A stretch of DNA of 63,859 nt from Shewanella holmiensis. Its GTDB lineage: Bacteria > Pseudomonadota > Gammaproteobacteria > Enterobacterales > Shewanellaceae. The first letter of the stretch is position 1. Each line of letters begins with the position of its first letter. The stretch lies in the NCBI RefSeq assembly GCF_025370255.1, contig NZ_JAMTCD010000021.1, forward strand, positions 1 to 63,859, in the 5' to 3' direction. The position numbers and the translations under genes were made by a program. This document shows, piece after piece, positions 19,399-28,813 of this stretch. The notes beneath the pieces are model-generated. The model did not search any database. It was given only the letters and a program-made list of their open reading frames with translations, and was not told the origin of the DNA.

Positions 19399-20280
19399 AT
19401 GACAAAACCAGTAATAGGTTTCATCGGCCTTGGCCTTATGGGCGGTAACATGGTTGAGAATTTACAAACTAGAGGTTTTGAAGTCGTTGTAATGGATCTT
19501 AACCAAGATGCTGTTGCAAGTGTCATTGATCGTGGTAATGCGACTGAAGCTAAAACCCCTGCAGAATTAGCTTCTGTAAGCGACATTGTTATGCTTTGTT
19601 TAACAACCTCAGCTGTGGTTGAAAAAGTGGTTTATGGTGACAATGGTATTCTAGCCGGTATTAAAGAAGGTGCAGTACTAGTTGATTTTGGAACTTCAAT
19701 TCCAGCTTCAACTCGTAAAATTGGTCAAGACCTTGCGGCAAAAGGTGCTGGTATGATCGATGCTCCATTAGGTCGTACACCTGCGCATGCGAAAGATGGT
19801 TTGCTTAACATTATGGCAGCTGGTGATTTAGACACCTTTAATAAAGTGAAGCCAGTTTTAGAACAACAAGGTGAAAATGTGTTTCATCTTGGTGCACTAG
19901 GTGCAGGGCACACTACTAAGCTGATTAACAACTTTATGGGTATGACTACTGTGTGCGCAATGTCTCAAGCATTTGCTGTTGCTGAACTAGCTGGGGTAGA
20001 CCGTGCTCAACTATTTGACATTATGTCAGCAGGTCCATCTAATTCACCCTTTATGAAATTCTGTAAAAACTACGCTGTAGATGGTGTGAGTGATCTAGGT
20101 TTCTCTATTGCAAATGCTAATAAAGATCTAGGTTATTTTTTACAAATGGTTGAAGATCTTGGTACCCAATCAAAGATTGCTGAAGGTTCATCAGCAAACT
20201 TACAGGCAGCATTTGATGCCGGATTAGCTAATGGCAATGTACCAGAAATTTTTGATTACTTTGTTAAATTAAAAAAGTAA
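19399..20280 (+). CDS. NAD(P)-dependent beta-hydroxyacid dehydrogenase, probable DEH reductase
   Basis: A 293-residue enzyme of the 3-hydroxyisobutyrate dehydrogenase / tartronate-semialdehyde reductase family. The Rossmann motif is G-F-I-G-L-G-L-M-G (about 6-14); the substrate loop is D-A-P-L-G-R-T-P (about 120-127) and the catalytic lysine lies in G-H-T-T-K-L-I-N-N-F (about 171-180). In alginate pathways a member of this family (DehR of Vibrio) reduces 4-deoxy-L-erythro-5-hexoseulose uronate to 2-keto-3-deoxygluconate, and that is the likely role here given kdgK and eda in the same locus. Reduction of tartronate semialdehyde is the alternative. ATG 19399 follows AGGAG; an upstream in-frame start at 19354 is rejected. 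Confidence 0.82.
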   Translation: MTKPVIGFIGLGLMGGNMVENLQTRGFEVVVMDLNQDAVASVIDRGNATEAKTPAELASVSDIVMLCLTTSAVVEKVVYGDNGILAGIKEGAVLVDFGTSIPASTRKIGQDLAAKGAGMIDAPLGRTPAHAKDGLLNIMAAGDLDTFNKVKPVLEQQGENVFHLGALGAGHTTKLINNFMGMTTVCAMSQAFAVAELAGVDRAQLFDIMSAGPSNSPFMKFCKNYAVDGVSDLGFSIANANKDLGYFLQMVEDLGTQSKIAEGSSANLQAAFDAGLANGNVPEIFDYFVKLKK

Positions 20281-20290
20281 TAAAAATTAA

Positions 20291-20330
20291 CTCTTTTCAT
20301 CTGTAGTAAAGCAGATGAAAAGGGTCTTTA
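20291..20330 (+). terminator. probable terminator after the DEH reductase gene
   Basis: CTTTTCATCTG / CAGATGAAAAG stem of 11 bp with an 8-base loop, followed by a T-poor tail (TCTTTAT). It starts 11 bases after the stop. Confidence 0.55.
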
Positions 20331-20660
20331 TAATATAGTTTGTAGCTTCTCCCTTAACAAACATCCTAGCAACCAAAACATCAACCCTTATATAAACATC
20401 GCGCTCTTTATACTGCCAATTTATCCTACTGCTCATGTTCACGAGATTTAATTGATACAACTTATCCAGTTAGGACAAAATTGATTTAACTTGAAAGTAA
20501 ATAAAATCCCATAAGTACTATTTAAAAGAATTTTTGCTTGATGCTATAACACTCAAAAATCCAAAAAACGAGCAATATTGCCAATTATTGAGCCTGGTAT
20601 AAGCCAATTGTTGTCGGCAAAATAATACTGTAAATGAATACATATTCAATATTTGTTATA

Positions 20661-20671
20661 TTGTAGTACAA
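20661..20671. promoter_or_regulatory. TTGTAGTACAA operator before the PL6 lyase gene
   Basis: Palindrome with the same arms as the TTGTAWTACAA sites, centre G. It lies 60 bases upstream of the lyase start. Confidence 0.6.
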
Positions 20672-20730
20672 ATGTCATTTATGTCATGTTATAACGGTAT
20701 TTCAGTATCAAAACTAAAGGTGTGTTGACG

Positions 20731-22344
20731 GTGAAAAATAGCTTTTTATTAAGCGCATGTGCTGTAGCGCTGTTATCCAATATGGCCATGGCCACTAGCG
20801 AATCAAATCAAGGTGTAGCTGAGTTAGCTAGCAGCACAGAGCCTACACCATACTCTTTTCAAAATCCCATATTCGACAGTGTAACTAAAGCACAATTGCT
20901 TGAAAGCAGTCGTCATACCTTTGTAAAACTCAGTGCGGTGCCGCTGGCAACGGATGTACAACTTAATGCACTTAAAAGCCAACTGACTAAAGCTATTGAT
21001 GGCGAGCAAATTATCATTCCAAGGGGTGATTATCGTAACCTGGGTTTAGTGAATATCAGCGCCAATAAGCTGACTATTAAAGCTCAGAATCCTGGGCAGA
21101 CAGTATTTTCAGGCTTGGTGCAGCTTGAAGTGACGGGAGATGACGTCACTTTAGATAGCTTAGTGTTTACCAATGGCGGTCCGTTTGAGCGCTTTGGTGG
21201 CATTAAGTTAATGGGCGACAATAACCGCTTGGTTAATTCGACCTTTAAAGACTTCAATCATGGTTACCCCTATCAAGCAGATGAAAACCGTCAAGAATAT
21301 CCGCGTTATTTATGGTTATCTATTTGGGGAAAAAATGCCACCGTTACCCATAATTTGTTTGAGGGCAAAGCAAAGCGCGGCACCTTAATAGGGGTGCAAA
21401 AAGATGAAACGCCTGACAATCATGTGATTGAATATAATATCTTTGCGGATATGAAGCCAAATCAATATAACGAGTTTGCTATCGAGCATGCTATTCGTTA
21501 CAACGCCAATAGCTGGGAAGCTATCCGCATAGGTGACAGTAAGGCATCGCAGTATCCATCTAATACTTCATTTAGCCATAATTTATTGGTTGGCATGGAC
21601 GGTGAGCGCGAACTTATCTCGGTAAAGTCGGGTAATAATCTGATTACTGGTAACACCATTTTTGAGTCAAGCTCGATGATATCGCTGCGTCATGGTAAAG
21701 CTAATCACGTTACTAATAATATTATTTTAGGTAATAACAAAGACCTAACCGGTGGCATTCGTATTTATGATGAAGACCATGTGATCAGCAATAACTACAT
21801 TAGCCAGCTAAGCGGTAAAGATGGTGGTGTGAAGGGCAACGCTGATTTGCGCGGTGCTATTGTGATTAACACCGGTATTATTGATGTTGAGCATGATGAG
21901 GTCTTGTCACAGCAAACCAAGGGTAAAGAGCTTAATAAGCAGTGGACGCCCAAAAATATCACTATTAGTCATAACAGCTTGATTAACAATCAATGGGGCA
22001 TTATTCATGGTGATCAAGTGCATCGTGTCAGTCTATTTGATAACGCAGAAGTAAAAGATATTTTTGCGGGTGATAACATTCACTTTTCCGCCAATATTGT
22101 TTACGCATCACGCCCTGATGGGGTGGTATTAAAAACCAATGCCAAATATCCATTAACCCGCTCAAGCTATAACCAAGAACACTATGTTGGCAGACTTGAG
22201 AATGCGGCCAAGGTGAGCGGCTTTGCAAGCCAATTACCTGACAGTTCAAATACTCAATCGGCTAAAAGTGTGGGTGCAGATCTTAGCAAACTAAAGCTTA
22301 TAACCGCTGATGTGGCAGGGCCAGACTATGTTATAAAAAATTAG
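20731..22344 (+). CDS. PL6 alginate lyase, exported
   Basis: A 537-residue protein from GTG 20731, chosen because it gives a clean signal peptide (K-N-S-F-L-L-S-A-C-A-V-A-L-L, cleaved after A-M-A) and lies 10 bases after AAAGG; GTG 20722 and TTG 20725 are alternatives. It is a parallel beta-helix of polysaccharide lyase family 6 (chondroitinase-B/alginate lyase). The Lys/Arg pair of the family is present: S-V-K-S-G (Lys299) and S-L-R-H-G (Arg320), 21 residues apart as in characterised PL6 alginate lyases. It probably acts in the periplasm. It is paralogous to the lipoprotein PL6 at 26025-27578. It forms a single transcription unit between an operator (20661) and a terminator (22411). Confidence 0.92.
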   Translation: MKNSFLLSACAVALLSNMAMATSESNQGVAELASSTEPTPYSFQNPIFDSVTKAQLLESSRHTFVKLSAVPLATDVQLNALKSQLTKAIDGEQIIIPRGDYRNLGLVNISANKLTIKAQNPGQTVFSGLVQLEVTGDDVTLDSLVFTNGGPFERFGGIKLMGDNNRLVNSTFKDFNHGYPYQADENRQEYPRYLWLSIWGKNATVTHNLFEGKAKRGTLIGVQKDETPDNHVIEYNIFADMKPNQYNEFAIEHAIRYNANSWEAIRIGDSKASQYPSNTSFSHNLLVGMDGERELISVKSGNNLITGNTIFESSSMISLRHGKANHVTNNIILGNNKDLTGGIRIYDEDHVISNNYISQLSGKDGGVKGNADLRGAIVINTGIIDVEHDEVLSQQTKGKELNKQWTPKNITISHNSLINNQWGIIHGDQVHRVSLFDNAEVKDIFAGDNIHFSANIVYASRPDGVVLKTNAKYPLTRSSYNQEHYVGRLENAAKVSGFASQLPDSSNTQSAKSVGADLSKLKLITADVAGPDYVIKN

Positions 22345-22410
22345 CGTTGGGCTTTATCTGTGTATGGTTTTGACCGCTAGGTTAAACCTTAAAAACAGCT
22401 GTTATAAAAT

Positions 22411-22438
22411 CCGCCTAGGTTAAACTGGCGGTTTTTTT
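22411..22438 (+). terminator. intrinsic terminator after the PL6 gene
   Basis: CCGCC / GGCGG stem with an 11-base loop followed by seven T. Confidence 0.75.
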
Positions 22439-22481
22439 GTTGTTAAATTTGTGCGCTGCTTCAGTCGGGTTACATAAGCAA

Positions 22482-22513
22482 AAAAAAAGCTAATCAAACG
22501 ATTAGCTTTTTTT
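22482..22513 (-). terminator. terminator of the porin operon (works on both strands)
   Basis: AGCTAATC / GATTAGCT core flanked by A-run and T-run, perfect symmetry with an AAAC loop. It lies 22 bases downstream of the porin stop on the minus strand. Confidence 0.85.
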
Positions 22514-22534
22514 GGTGATGATGATAATGAGTGA

Positions 22535-23308
22535 TTAGAAGCGGTACTTGTAACCAAGTTCAACTGCGTTATCACGTTTGCCGTACCAATCGTAGTCACT
22601 GCTTAAGTGGCTTGATTTTAACAGCTCAGACTTATACTTGAACTTAGCGTAGAATGCATGTGCGCGTGCATCTGGTAGGCGGTATTCTGCACTTACCTCA
22701 TGCTCCCAAACCGTGTCTTTGTTGTTATCAAACACGTTGTCATCAAGCTTGTCTTTGTAAATAGCATCCCACACAAAGGTAAAATCGTTCCAGCGGTAGG
22801 TTAACCATAGGTCGTAACGCATTTCTTTACCGACAGCATCATCATAAGAACCACTACCAACGCTGACTCTTTCTAAGTCGCCAGAGTAACGAGCACGCAC
22901 TTTCAAGCTGAAGTCTTTGGTTACACGGTAGCCGTAGAAAGCGCCATAACGGACTTTCTTGGCGTTTTCTTTTACTTGGTAATCAAGTAATGGGCCCACT
23001 TGGTGCTCGTTGCGATCCCCCCATTTGTGAGTGTAACCTGTTTTTATGGTTAACTCGTACTGCTCAGGAGCAAAGCCTACTTCAGTTTCTTGTTTGCTGC
23101 GGTCATATTGCCATACTTGTTCAAAACCGAAGTTAAAGCCGTTATCCATACTGTGGTTAAGCTCAAACTTAGGCCGGTCGGTACGGCCATCAAGCAATTT
23201 ATGTTCCCATTTAAATGTCATGGTCGTGTTTGCTAATGCACTGGTGCTGAATAGCGCAGAACCACTGACAACGCTTAAAACGCTTAACGCTAAAATTGAT
23301 TTTTTCAT
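22535..23308 (-). CDS. KdgM-family oligouronide porin
   Basis: A 257-residue protein with signal peptide M-K-K-S-I-L-A-L-S to A-L-A-N (about 1-27), then alternating amphipathic beta-strands with many aromatic belts and a C-terminal Y-K-Y-R-F ending in Phe, as in outer-membrane barrels. Size and the F-x-x-E-H-K/F-E-L-N-H pattern match the KdgM oligogalacturonate porins; homologues in alginate loci are thought to pass unsaturated alginate oligomers. It is the last gene of an apparent three-gene operon (PL6 lipoprotein, triple beta-helix lipoprotein, porin), 92 bases after the preceding gene with a hairpin in the gap. Confidence 0.87.
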   Translation of the reverse strand: MKKSILALSVLSVVSGSALFSTSALANTTMTFKWEHKLLDGRTDRPKFELNHSMDNGFNFGFEQVWQYDRSKQETEVGFAPEQYELTIKTGYTHKWGDRNEHQVGPLLDYQVKENAKKVRYGAFYGYRVTKDFSLKVRARYSGDLERVSVGSGSYDDAVGKEMRYDLWLTYRWNDFTFVWDAIYKDKLDDNVFDNNKDTVWEHEVSAEYRLPDARAHAFYAKFKYKSELLKSSHLSSDYDWYGKRDNAVELGYKYRF

Positions 23309-23343
23309 ATCTAAAATATCTTCTTATTAGGTAGTCAATACCC

Positions 23344-23364
23344 GGCATGTGCTAGGCACATGCC
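23344..23364. other. strong hairpin inside the operon before the porin gene
   Basis: GGCATGTGC / GCACATGCC, 9-bp perfect GC-rich stem with a 3-base loop, between the beta-helix gene and the porin gene. It lacks a T-run, so it is more likely an RNA-stability or processing element than a terminator. Confidence 0.6.
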
Positions 23365-23400
23365 TTATTAAATACTGAATTAATGCTGGTGGATGAATAC

Positions 23401-25998
23401 TTAATTAAAAGTATTATCTGTAAATTCGTTGGTGCTTTCTTCAGCTAAGCGAGCAAATATTGCTGCGTCACGGAAACCGCTAGTACCCACATTGTTAGTT
23501 ATTTCTAACGAATAGCCTGTAAACGTATTGTTGCTTACTGTTACTGCACAAGTGTTTTCATTGTCAGCATCTTTAATCGCGCCGCTGCTAGAATCACCAA
23601 TCTTAATTGCTGCGGTTTCTTTAGTGCCATCACCGGTAATTGAGAAGGTGTTGCCATCAATTAAGCTCCCCATTTTGCCTTCTTGTGCGCTACAGGTTAG
23701 TTTTACATAGTCATTTTGTAGGTTACGACTTTGGCCAATAAACTCACTACCTGTTAGGTTGATAAACCCGTATGAACGGATCCAAGCGCCTTTTTTTATA
23801 TTTTGAGATTGATCGATGATATTTGACGCATCAAAAATTAAGTCTTTTAACACAATCGGTAAGTTTTCTTCACCGACTTTTTGAATATTAATCACCGCTT
23901 CTTTTGCATTATCTGTTGTGCCACATGCTTCCAAAATTTTGTCATTGGTGAAGCTTAGGTTAGAGATTTCAGCACCAGCAGCACCGTCTAACACGTCAAT
24001 ACATGCACTACCTGAAATTTTTGCACCTTCAGCGCCGACAAGTTTGATTGCACGGTCAATGGTGATAACACCTGCAGAGTAGTCATACTCTGCACCTAGA
24101 GTAATGGTGTCACCTGCTGATGCCGCTTGAATGGCAGTATTCACTTGTTCAACGTTTTCTGGGTAAGTTGGCTCTGGGCCTGTACCACCTTCGTCATCAA
24201 GGGTATTGCCTTCTGCAACCGTGTCACCAAATACGTCATAAAGCGCAGTTGCAATGTCGTCTGTTTCGCTGGTTAATTCAGCAAAGTTTTTAACTGTATT
24301 GGTATTGAAGGTTGCTGCACAGTTTTTGTTTTCTTGGCCTAAGTTACTTGGAACACCAATGGTGGCTACTTTAGTCGTACCCGCAGTATTGTCAGCCGCA
24401 AGAGCAAATGTGTTACCCGTTAGTATTGAGCCGCGTGGGTCATCATTGTTACCACCGCGAGATGTTGAGCTACCACAGTTGAGGTAAACCATATTTTTTG
24501 CATCAGCAGATTTGCCTTCAAACACACTGTCAGAAATATCGACTAAACCACGAGAGTAAACCCAAGCATCGCTATCGCCAGTGGTTTCTTGGAAGCCTTC
24601 ACCGTTAAAGGTTAGGTACTCTAGCTCAACAGGAGTTTTATCTTTACCGACTTTACCAATATTGATAATTGCGTTTTGAGTATCGGCCGTTCCACATTCA
24701 CTGATGGTGACATTGCTAAAGGCAAGGTTAGAAATGATAACCTGGTTGGTACCTTTTAAGTCTTCAACAGAATCTGAAGGGACATACATACAAACTGCGC
24801 CTGATAATGTGGCTTGATCCATCATTGGGTCAGTGATGTTTCCTTCAGCGTCAACTGACAATAAAGTTACCGCTTTATTTAGCGTTAACAGACCGACATC
24901 AGCAAAACTGCCTTCAGTGGTTAAACCAATAATGTCACCAGCTGCTGCATTCGTTATAGCATCTTGCAGCTCTGTAACGTTGGTGACTGTGTGGTCTACA
25001 TCACCAGGAGTACCAGGATCTGTGCCGCCATCATTTTCTAATGTGTTGTCAGTTTCTGTTGTATCACCAAATACATCGTATAGCGCAGTCGACTGGGTGT
25101 TTTCTTCACTGATCAATACGGTAAAGTTTTTAAAGGTGTTTTCAGTAAAGGTTGTCGCACAGTTTTTGTCAGCTTGACCAAGGTTACTTGGTACACCAAT
25201 GGTGGCCGCTTTTGTTGAGCTGTTGGCATTGGTTGCAGACATGGCAAATGTATTGCCTGAGAAGATAGACCCACGAGGGTCGCTGTTACTACCACCACGT
25301 GATGCCGAGCTACCACAGTTTAAATATAAGATGCTGTGAGCGCTTTCAGATTTGTTAGTGAAGCTACTGTTTGAAATATCGACTAAGCCACGAGAGTAGA
25401 TCCATGCATCACTGTCGCCAGTTGATTCATTAAATGCTGCACCATCAAAGGTTAAGTGGTCTAAAATAACGGCGGTTTTATCTTTACCCACTTTACCAAT
25501 GTTGATAATTGAATTTGAGGTGCTTTCGCCAGTACCACATGAGTCCATATCAACATTTTCAAAGCCAATGTTAGAAATACGAGCTTGTTCGCCACCACGC
25601 AGTATTTCAGCAGCTTCTGTAGGAATATCAATACAAATAGCACCAGAGAAAATGGCTTGCTCAGTGCTTGCGCTGCCAGCTTCTGCTGGGTCGTCAATGT
25701 CACCGTCTGCATTTGATGAAATAAGTGTTATTGCTTTATTGATAACAAGAGTGCCAACGTTAGCAAAATTACCTGCGGTATTTAAACCAATATAATTGCC
25801 TGTTTCTGCGTCATTGATAGCGGCAATCAGTTCCGCTTCAGATGACACTACAAAATCAGCTTTATCTGGCGTTTCAATTGGTGGTAGCCCTGGATCAGTA
25901 CCACCATCTCCAGGAGGTGAGTCGTAAAAATCACAGCCGGTTAATAAACTGGTAGATAATGCCATAGCAACTAGTGCTGCAATCTTATTCACTTTCAT
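23401..25998 (-). CDS. surface lipoprotein with three tandem beta-helix repeats
   Basis: An 865-residue protein with a lipoprotein signal (L-L-T-G-C, Cys22) and a flexible Gly/Pro/Asp linker. Three homologous blocks follow: about 49-320, 336-600 and 612-865. Blocks 1 and 2 are very similar (both carry I-I-N-I-G-K-V-G-K-D-K-T, S-R-G-L-V-D-I-S and A-T-I-G-V-P-S-N-L-G-Q); block 3 is diverged. Each block has four matching cysteines (at about 122/154/228/280, 403/435/508/560, 666/692/769/817), suggesting two disulfides each. Periodic short strands point to a right-handed beta-helix related in shape to PL6, but I see no PL6 Lys/Arg catalytic motif. As the middle gene of the PL6-porin operon, a glycan-binding or presenting role is inferred; a new lyase is possible. 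Confidence 0.78.
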   Translation of the reverse strand: MKVNKIAALVAMALSTSLLTGCDFYDSPPGDGGTDPGLPPIETPDKADFVVSSEAELIAAINDAETGNYIGLNTAGNFANVGTLVINKAITLISSNADGDIDDPAEAGSASTEQAIFSGAICIDIPTEAAEILRGGEQARISNIGFENVDMDSCGTGESTSNSIINIGKVGKDKTAVILDHLTFDGAAFNESTGDSDAWIYSRGLVDISNSSFTNKSESAHSILYLNCGSSASRGGSNSDPRGSIFSGNTFAMSATNANSSTKAATIGVPSNLGQADKNCATTFTENTFKNFTVLISEENTQSTALYDVFGDTTETDNTLENDGGTDPGTPGDVDHTVTNVTELQDAITNAAAGDIIGLTTEGSFADVGLLTLNKAVTLLSVDAEGNITDPMMDQATLSGAVCMYVPSDSVEDLKGTNQVIISNLAFSNVTISECGTADTQNAIINIGKVGKDKTPVELEYLTFNGEGFQETTGDSDAWVYSRGLVDISDSVFEGKSADAKNMVYLNCGSSTSRGGNNDDPRGSILTGNTFALAADNTAGTTKVATIGVPSNLGQENKNCAATFNTNTVKNFAELTSETDDIATALYDVFGDTVAEGNTLDDEGGTGPEPTYPENVEQVNTAIQAASAGDTITLGAEYDYSAGVITIDRAIKLVGAEGAKISGSACIDVLDGAAGAEISNLSFTNDKILEACGTTDNAKEAVINIQKVGEENLPIVLKDLIFDASNIIDQSQNIKKGAWIRSYGFINLTGSEFIGQSRNLQNDYVKLTCSAQEGKMGSLIDGNTFSITGDGTKETAAIKIGDSSSGAIKDADNENTCAVTVSNNTFTGYSLEITNNVGTSGFRDAAIFARLAEESTNEFTDNTFN

Positions 25999-26024
25999 CT
26001 TTACTATCCCATTTAAAGTTATAT

Positions 26025-27578
26025 TTATTTTTTGATTTGGTAAGCAGCGCCAGTATCATTCGTGGTCAGTACTTTTAGACCACGGGCTCCGCCGTTAAAG
26101 TTGGTCGGTTCTAGCAAGCCATTTTCTGCGCGTTTTAATTTAGGATCGCGATAAATCACTCCGTCCCATGGCAGCTCAACGCCTGCTACTGGGCCGTAAT
26201 ACAGGTCGTTTTCGTAAATAGGATTAACCAATGGCGCAGTACTTTCATTGCCCGTTAATGCTAATGTGCGACTTGCTTGCGCATAAGAAAGGTTGTTTTT
26301 GAATGTGATGTCAGTGCCAGCAAAAACTGTGGTCACTTTGGCGTTGTCGTATAAGCTCACTCGGTGAGTTTTATCTGAATAAAGAATATTTTGACGAGAA
26401 TCAACAATGGTATTGTTTTCAACAGTCACTTTATAAGGGGTGGCTTGCTTATTAAGCTCTTTGCCTTTGACATCATCAGATAAGGTTTCACCATTGGCGA
26501 CGTCAGTAATACCGGTATTTACCGCTAAACCTCCACGAACATTACCGGTACCCATTACCCGCTCAATATAGTTGTTGCGAATGATATGTCCTTCGTCGTA
26601 AAAACGGATACCGCCAGACATTTTTTTGTCGTTACCTAAAATAACGTTGTCTTCTACAAGGTTATTTTTTCCATGACGTAGCGAGATCATGGATGCATTT
26701 TCGATGAAAGTATTGCCTTTAAGGGTATTGCCACCAGACTTAAATGATACTAGCTCTGTTTCACCATCACATTTAAGGAACAAGTTGCCTTCAATGGTGG
26801 AGTTTGACGGGTAGATAGAGCTTTTTGAGTCGCCGATGCGAATCGCTTCCCAACTGTTGCCGTTGTAGCGAACGGCGTCTTGGTTATCAAATTCGTTGAA
26901 TTGATTGTGCTGTTGGTTATAGAAAAGGTTGCCTTTAATGGTGTGGTAATCAGGTGTGCTATCACTTTTGGCTTTTTGAACCCCAATCAACGTGCCGCGT
27001 TTGTGTTTACCTTCGAAGGTGTTGTTCAGTAGCTTATTGTGTTTGCCATATATTGAGATCCATAAATATTTAGGGTACTCGGCACGTTTTTCATCTGGGA
27101 GGTATTCGTAATCGTCATTAAAGAAGTAAAAGGTAGAATTGATTAAGGTATTGTTGTCACCGCGAAAAACCACACCGCCCATTCTTTCTGCTGGACCACC
27201 TTCAGTAAACACCAGGCCATCTAAAGTAATGTTATTGCCGCGTAAGTTAACTTGAACCAGCCCTGTAAACCAAACAGTGCCAGGTTGTTCTGCTTTAATG
27301 GTGATATTGTCAGTTTTAATATCAAATTTACCTAGGTTTTCATATTTACCAGGTTTGATAATTAATGTGTCACCACTTTTTAGCTGTTTAATTTTGGTTG
27401 CTAATGCTTGGGCATCTTCATTTTGTAGTGTCGCGGATTCAATAATGGTTTTATTGTTTTGTTCTGCCATTGCAACATTAATGGTTGCAGACTCAGAAAC
27501 ATTGACTGAAGGCTCGGTTGCAGCACAGCCGCCTAATAAAGCCAGTGAAATTGCGGTAACAATAATGCTCTTTTTCAT
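26025..27578 (-). CDS. PL6 alginate lyase, lipoprotein
   Basis: A 517-residue lipoprotein (lipobox L-L-G-G-C, Cys18) with a PL6 parallel beta-helix. The catalytic pair is F-K-S-G (Lys280) and S-L-R-H-G (Arg301), again 21 apart. It shares long blocks with the secreted PL6 at 20731-22344 (for example N-S-W-E-A-I-R-I-G-D-S-K and K-R-G-T-L-I-G-V-Q-K). It is anchored in a membrane, plausibly the outer one, where it would make oligomers for the porin encoded two genes downstream. ATG 27578 has a GGGGAAAG ribosome site. It is the first gene of the minus-strand operon; operator-like sites lie in the divergent promoter region. Confidence 0.92.
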   Translation of the reverse strand: MKKSIIVTAISLALLGGCAATEPSVNVSESATINVAMAEQNNKTIIESATLQNEDAQALATKIKQLKSGDTLIIKPGKYENLGKFDIKTDNITIKAEQPGTVWFTGLVQVNLRGNNITLDGLVFTEGGPAERMGGVVFRGDNNTLINSTFYFFNDDYEYLPDEKRAEYPKYLWISIYGKHNKLLNNTFEGKHKRGTLIGVQKAKSDSTPDYHTIKGNLFYNQQHNQFNEFDNQDAVRYNGNSWEAIRIGDSKSSIYPSNSTIEGNLFLKCDGETELVSFKSGGNTLKGNTFIENASMISLRHGKNNLVEDNVILGNDKKMSGGIRFYDEGHIIRNNYIERVMGTGNVRGGLAVNTGITDVANGETLSDDVKGKELNKQATPYKVTVENNTIVDSRQNILYSDKTHRVSLYDNAKVTTVFAGTDITFKNNLSYAQASRTLALTGNESTAPLVNPIYENDLYYGPVAGVELPWDGVIYRDPKLKRAENGLLEPTNFNGGARGLKVLTTNDTGAAYQIKK

Positions 27579-27594
27579 ACATCTTTCCCCAGTT

Positions 27595-27605
27595 TTGTAT
27601 TACTT
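27595..27605. promoter_or_regulatory. TTGTATTACTT site before the PL6 lipoprotein operon
   Basis: Matches the TTGTAWTACAA core in 9 of 11 positions and is identical to the minus-strand sites at 33069 and 49461, which suggests a natural variant of the same operator. It lies 17 bases upstream of the start codon. Confidence 0.5.
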
Positions 27606-27848
27606 AATGTAATTGTATTTGTATTATTAATATTTTTACAACTAAAACTGTGAAGATGTTCAAAGTTTATCTATTATCGATGTGACCCAAGACTAAAAAT
27701 AATGAGAATATTTATTAAATGGTTATTGACAAGCACTTATGTTAAATTTTTGCGGCGATTATTTAACATGCTCGTTGTTTTGTTAAGTTAATGTTTCATC
27801 GTATAATGGTTGGTCTGTTTCTTTAAAAAATCAAATAATGAACTTTAT

Positions 27849-27859
27849 TTGTAATACAA
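27849..27859. promoter_or_regulatory. TTGTAATACAA operator before the PL7 gene
   Basis: Perfect palindrome ending 12 bases before the PL7 start codon, next to the ribosome site, a position where a bound regulator would block transcription. Confidence 0.65.
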
Positions 27860-27871
27860 TTAGAGGTTTCT

Positions 27872-28813
27872 ATGCGTCAATTTGTAAAGCTTTCATTTTT
27901 ATATGTATTATTTTTTGGCTTAATGGGATGCCAAGGCAGTAGTGGCTCTTCACCAGAGGAACCTGTGGTTGATCCTCAACCATGTGACGATTGCAATTGG
28001 AATATTGAACAATGGAAGTTAACCATACCTGAAAGTCGTGATAATTTTTATGGTTCAGGAGGAAGCAGTGCAGCTGAACTTATTCCAGCGACTTGTAGTA
28101 ATAATCAAACATTAACTAATGACACTGATATTGCCTATTTTTGGACTGAGGAGAACCCTCGCCAAATGATGTTTAAAGTGGACTTGGGTATCGATGGGGC
28201 TACCACGCCAAATACCAGCTATGTTCGTTCTGAGCTGCGTGAACTTTATCGTTATGACACTCAGAGCCGCTGTTCGTCTTCTAATCAAAATTGGGAGATT
28301 ACCGGTAGCCATCAGCTTGACTCATCATTAACCATTGAACAGTTCCCACAAATATCATCGATAGACCCTAAAGTAATAGTGGGGCAGGTACACGGTAAAG
28401 ACATTAAACAGGCCTTGGTGAAAGTGTTGTGGGAAGGAGAATCTAAGCCGGTAAGAGTGATTCTTAATGACTCATTTGTACCCAATAATGGCAGCTGTGA
28501 TACTTGCCAGCCATTTAGCGTAGATCTTGGCACTGCAAAAGCGTACCAAGCTTGGCAGTATCAAATTAAAGTCGATAAAACGGGTATTTTATTATCGACA
28601 ACGATTTCTGGTAAAACGGTCACTAAAAGCCTTGAATGGGGCAAAAAAGTGACTGCGAATGACGGTAAGCAATACACCTTGTCAACTAACTGGCTAAATG
28701 AAGAGTATTACTTTAAAGCTGGTATTTACCCGCAAATCGCCACCGACTCAAAATATAATGGGCAAATATTTGAAGTGGGCTTTGACAATATTGAAGTCAC
28801 TCATAAGCCGTAA
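27872..28813 (+). CDS. PL7 alginate lyase, lipoprotein
   Basis: A 313-residue lipoprotein (lipobox G-L-M-G-C, Cys20) of the alginate_lyase2/PL7 jelly-roll family. All three family motifs are visible: R-S-E-L-R-E (119-124), Q-V-H (172-174) and Y-F-K-A-G-I-Y-P-Q (280-288), giving the Arg, Gln, His and Tyr active-site set. The valine in Q-V-H is usually associated with preference for polymannuronate, while Q-I-H favours guluronate. It is an endolyase that would start depolymerisation at the cell surface. It is divergent from the PL6 lipoprotein operon with shared regulatory DNA. Confidence 0.94.
   Translation: MRQFVKLSFLYVLFFGLMGCQGSSGSSPEEPVVDPQPCDDCNWNIEQWKLTIPESRDNFYGSGGSSAAELIPATCSNNQTLTNDTDIAYFWTEENPRQMMFKVDLGIDGATTPNTSYVRSELRELYRYDTQSRCSSSNQNWEITGSHQLDSSLTIEQFPQISSIDPKVIVGQVHGKDIKQALVKVLWEGESKPVRVILNDSFVPNNGSCDTCQPFSVDLGTAKAYQAWQYQIKVDKTGILLSTTISGKTVTKSLEWGKKVTANDGKQYTLSTNWLNEEYYFKAGIYPQIATDSKYNGQIFEVGFDNIEVTHKP

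Noticed and set aside
24833..25177. Open frame of 114 codons opposite the triple beta-helix gene
   Set aside because: It is a mirror of the repetitive coding sequence; composition is Ser/Val-rich and there is no ribosome site.
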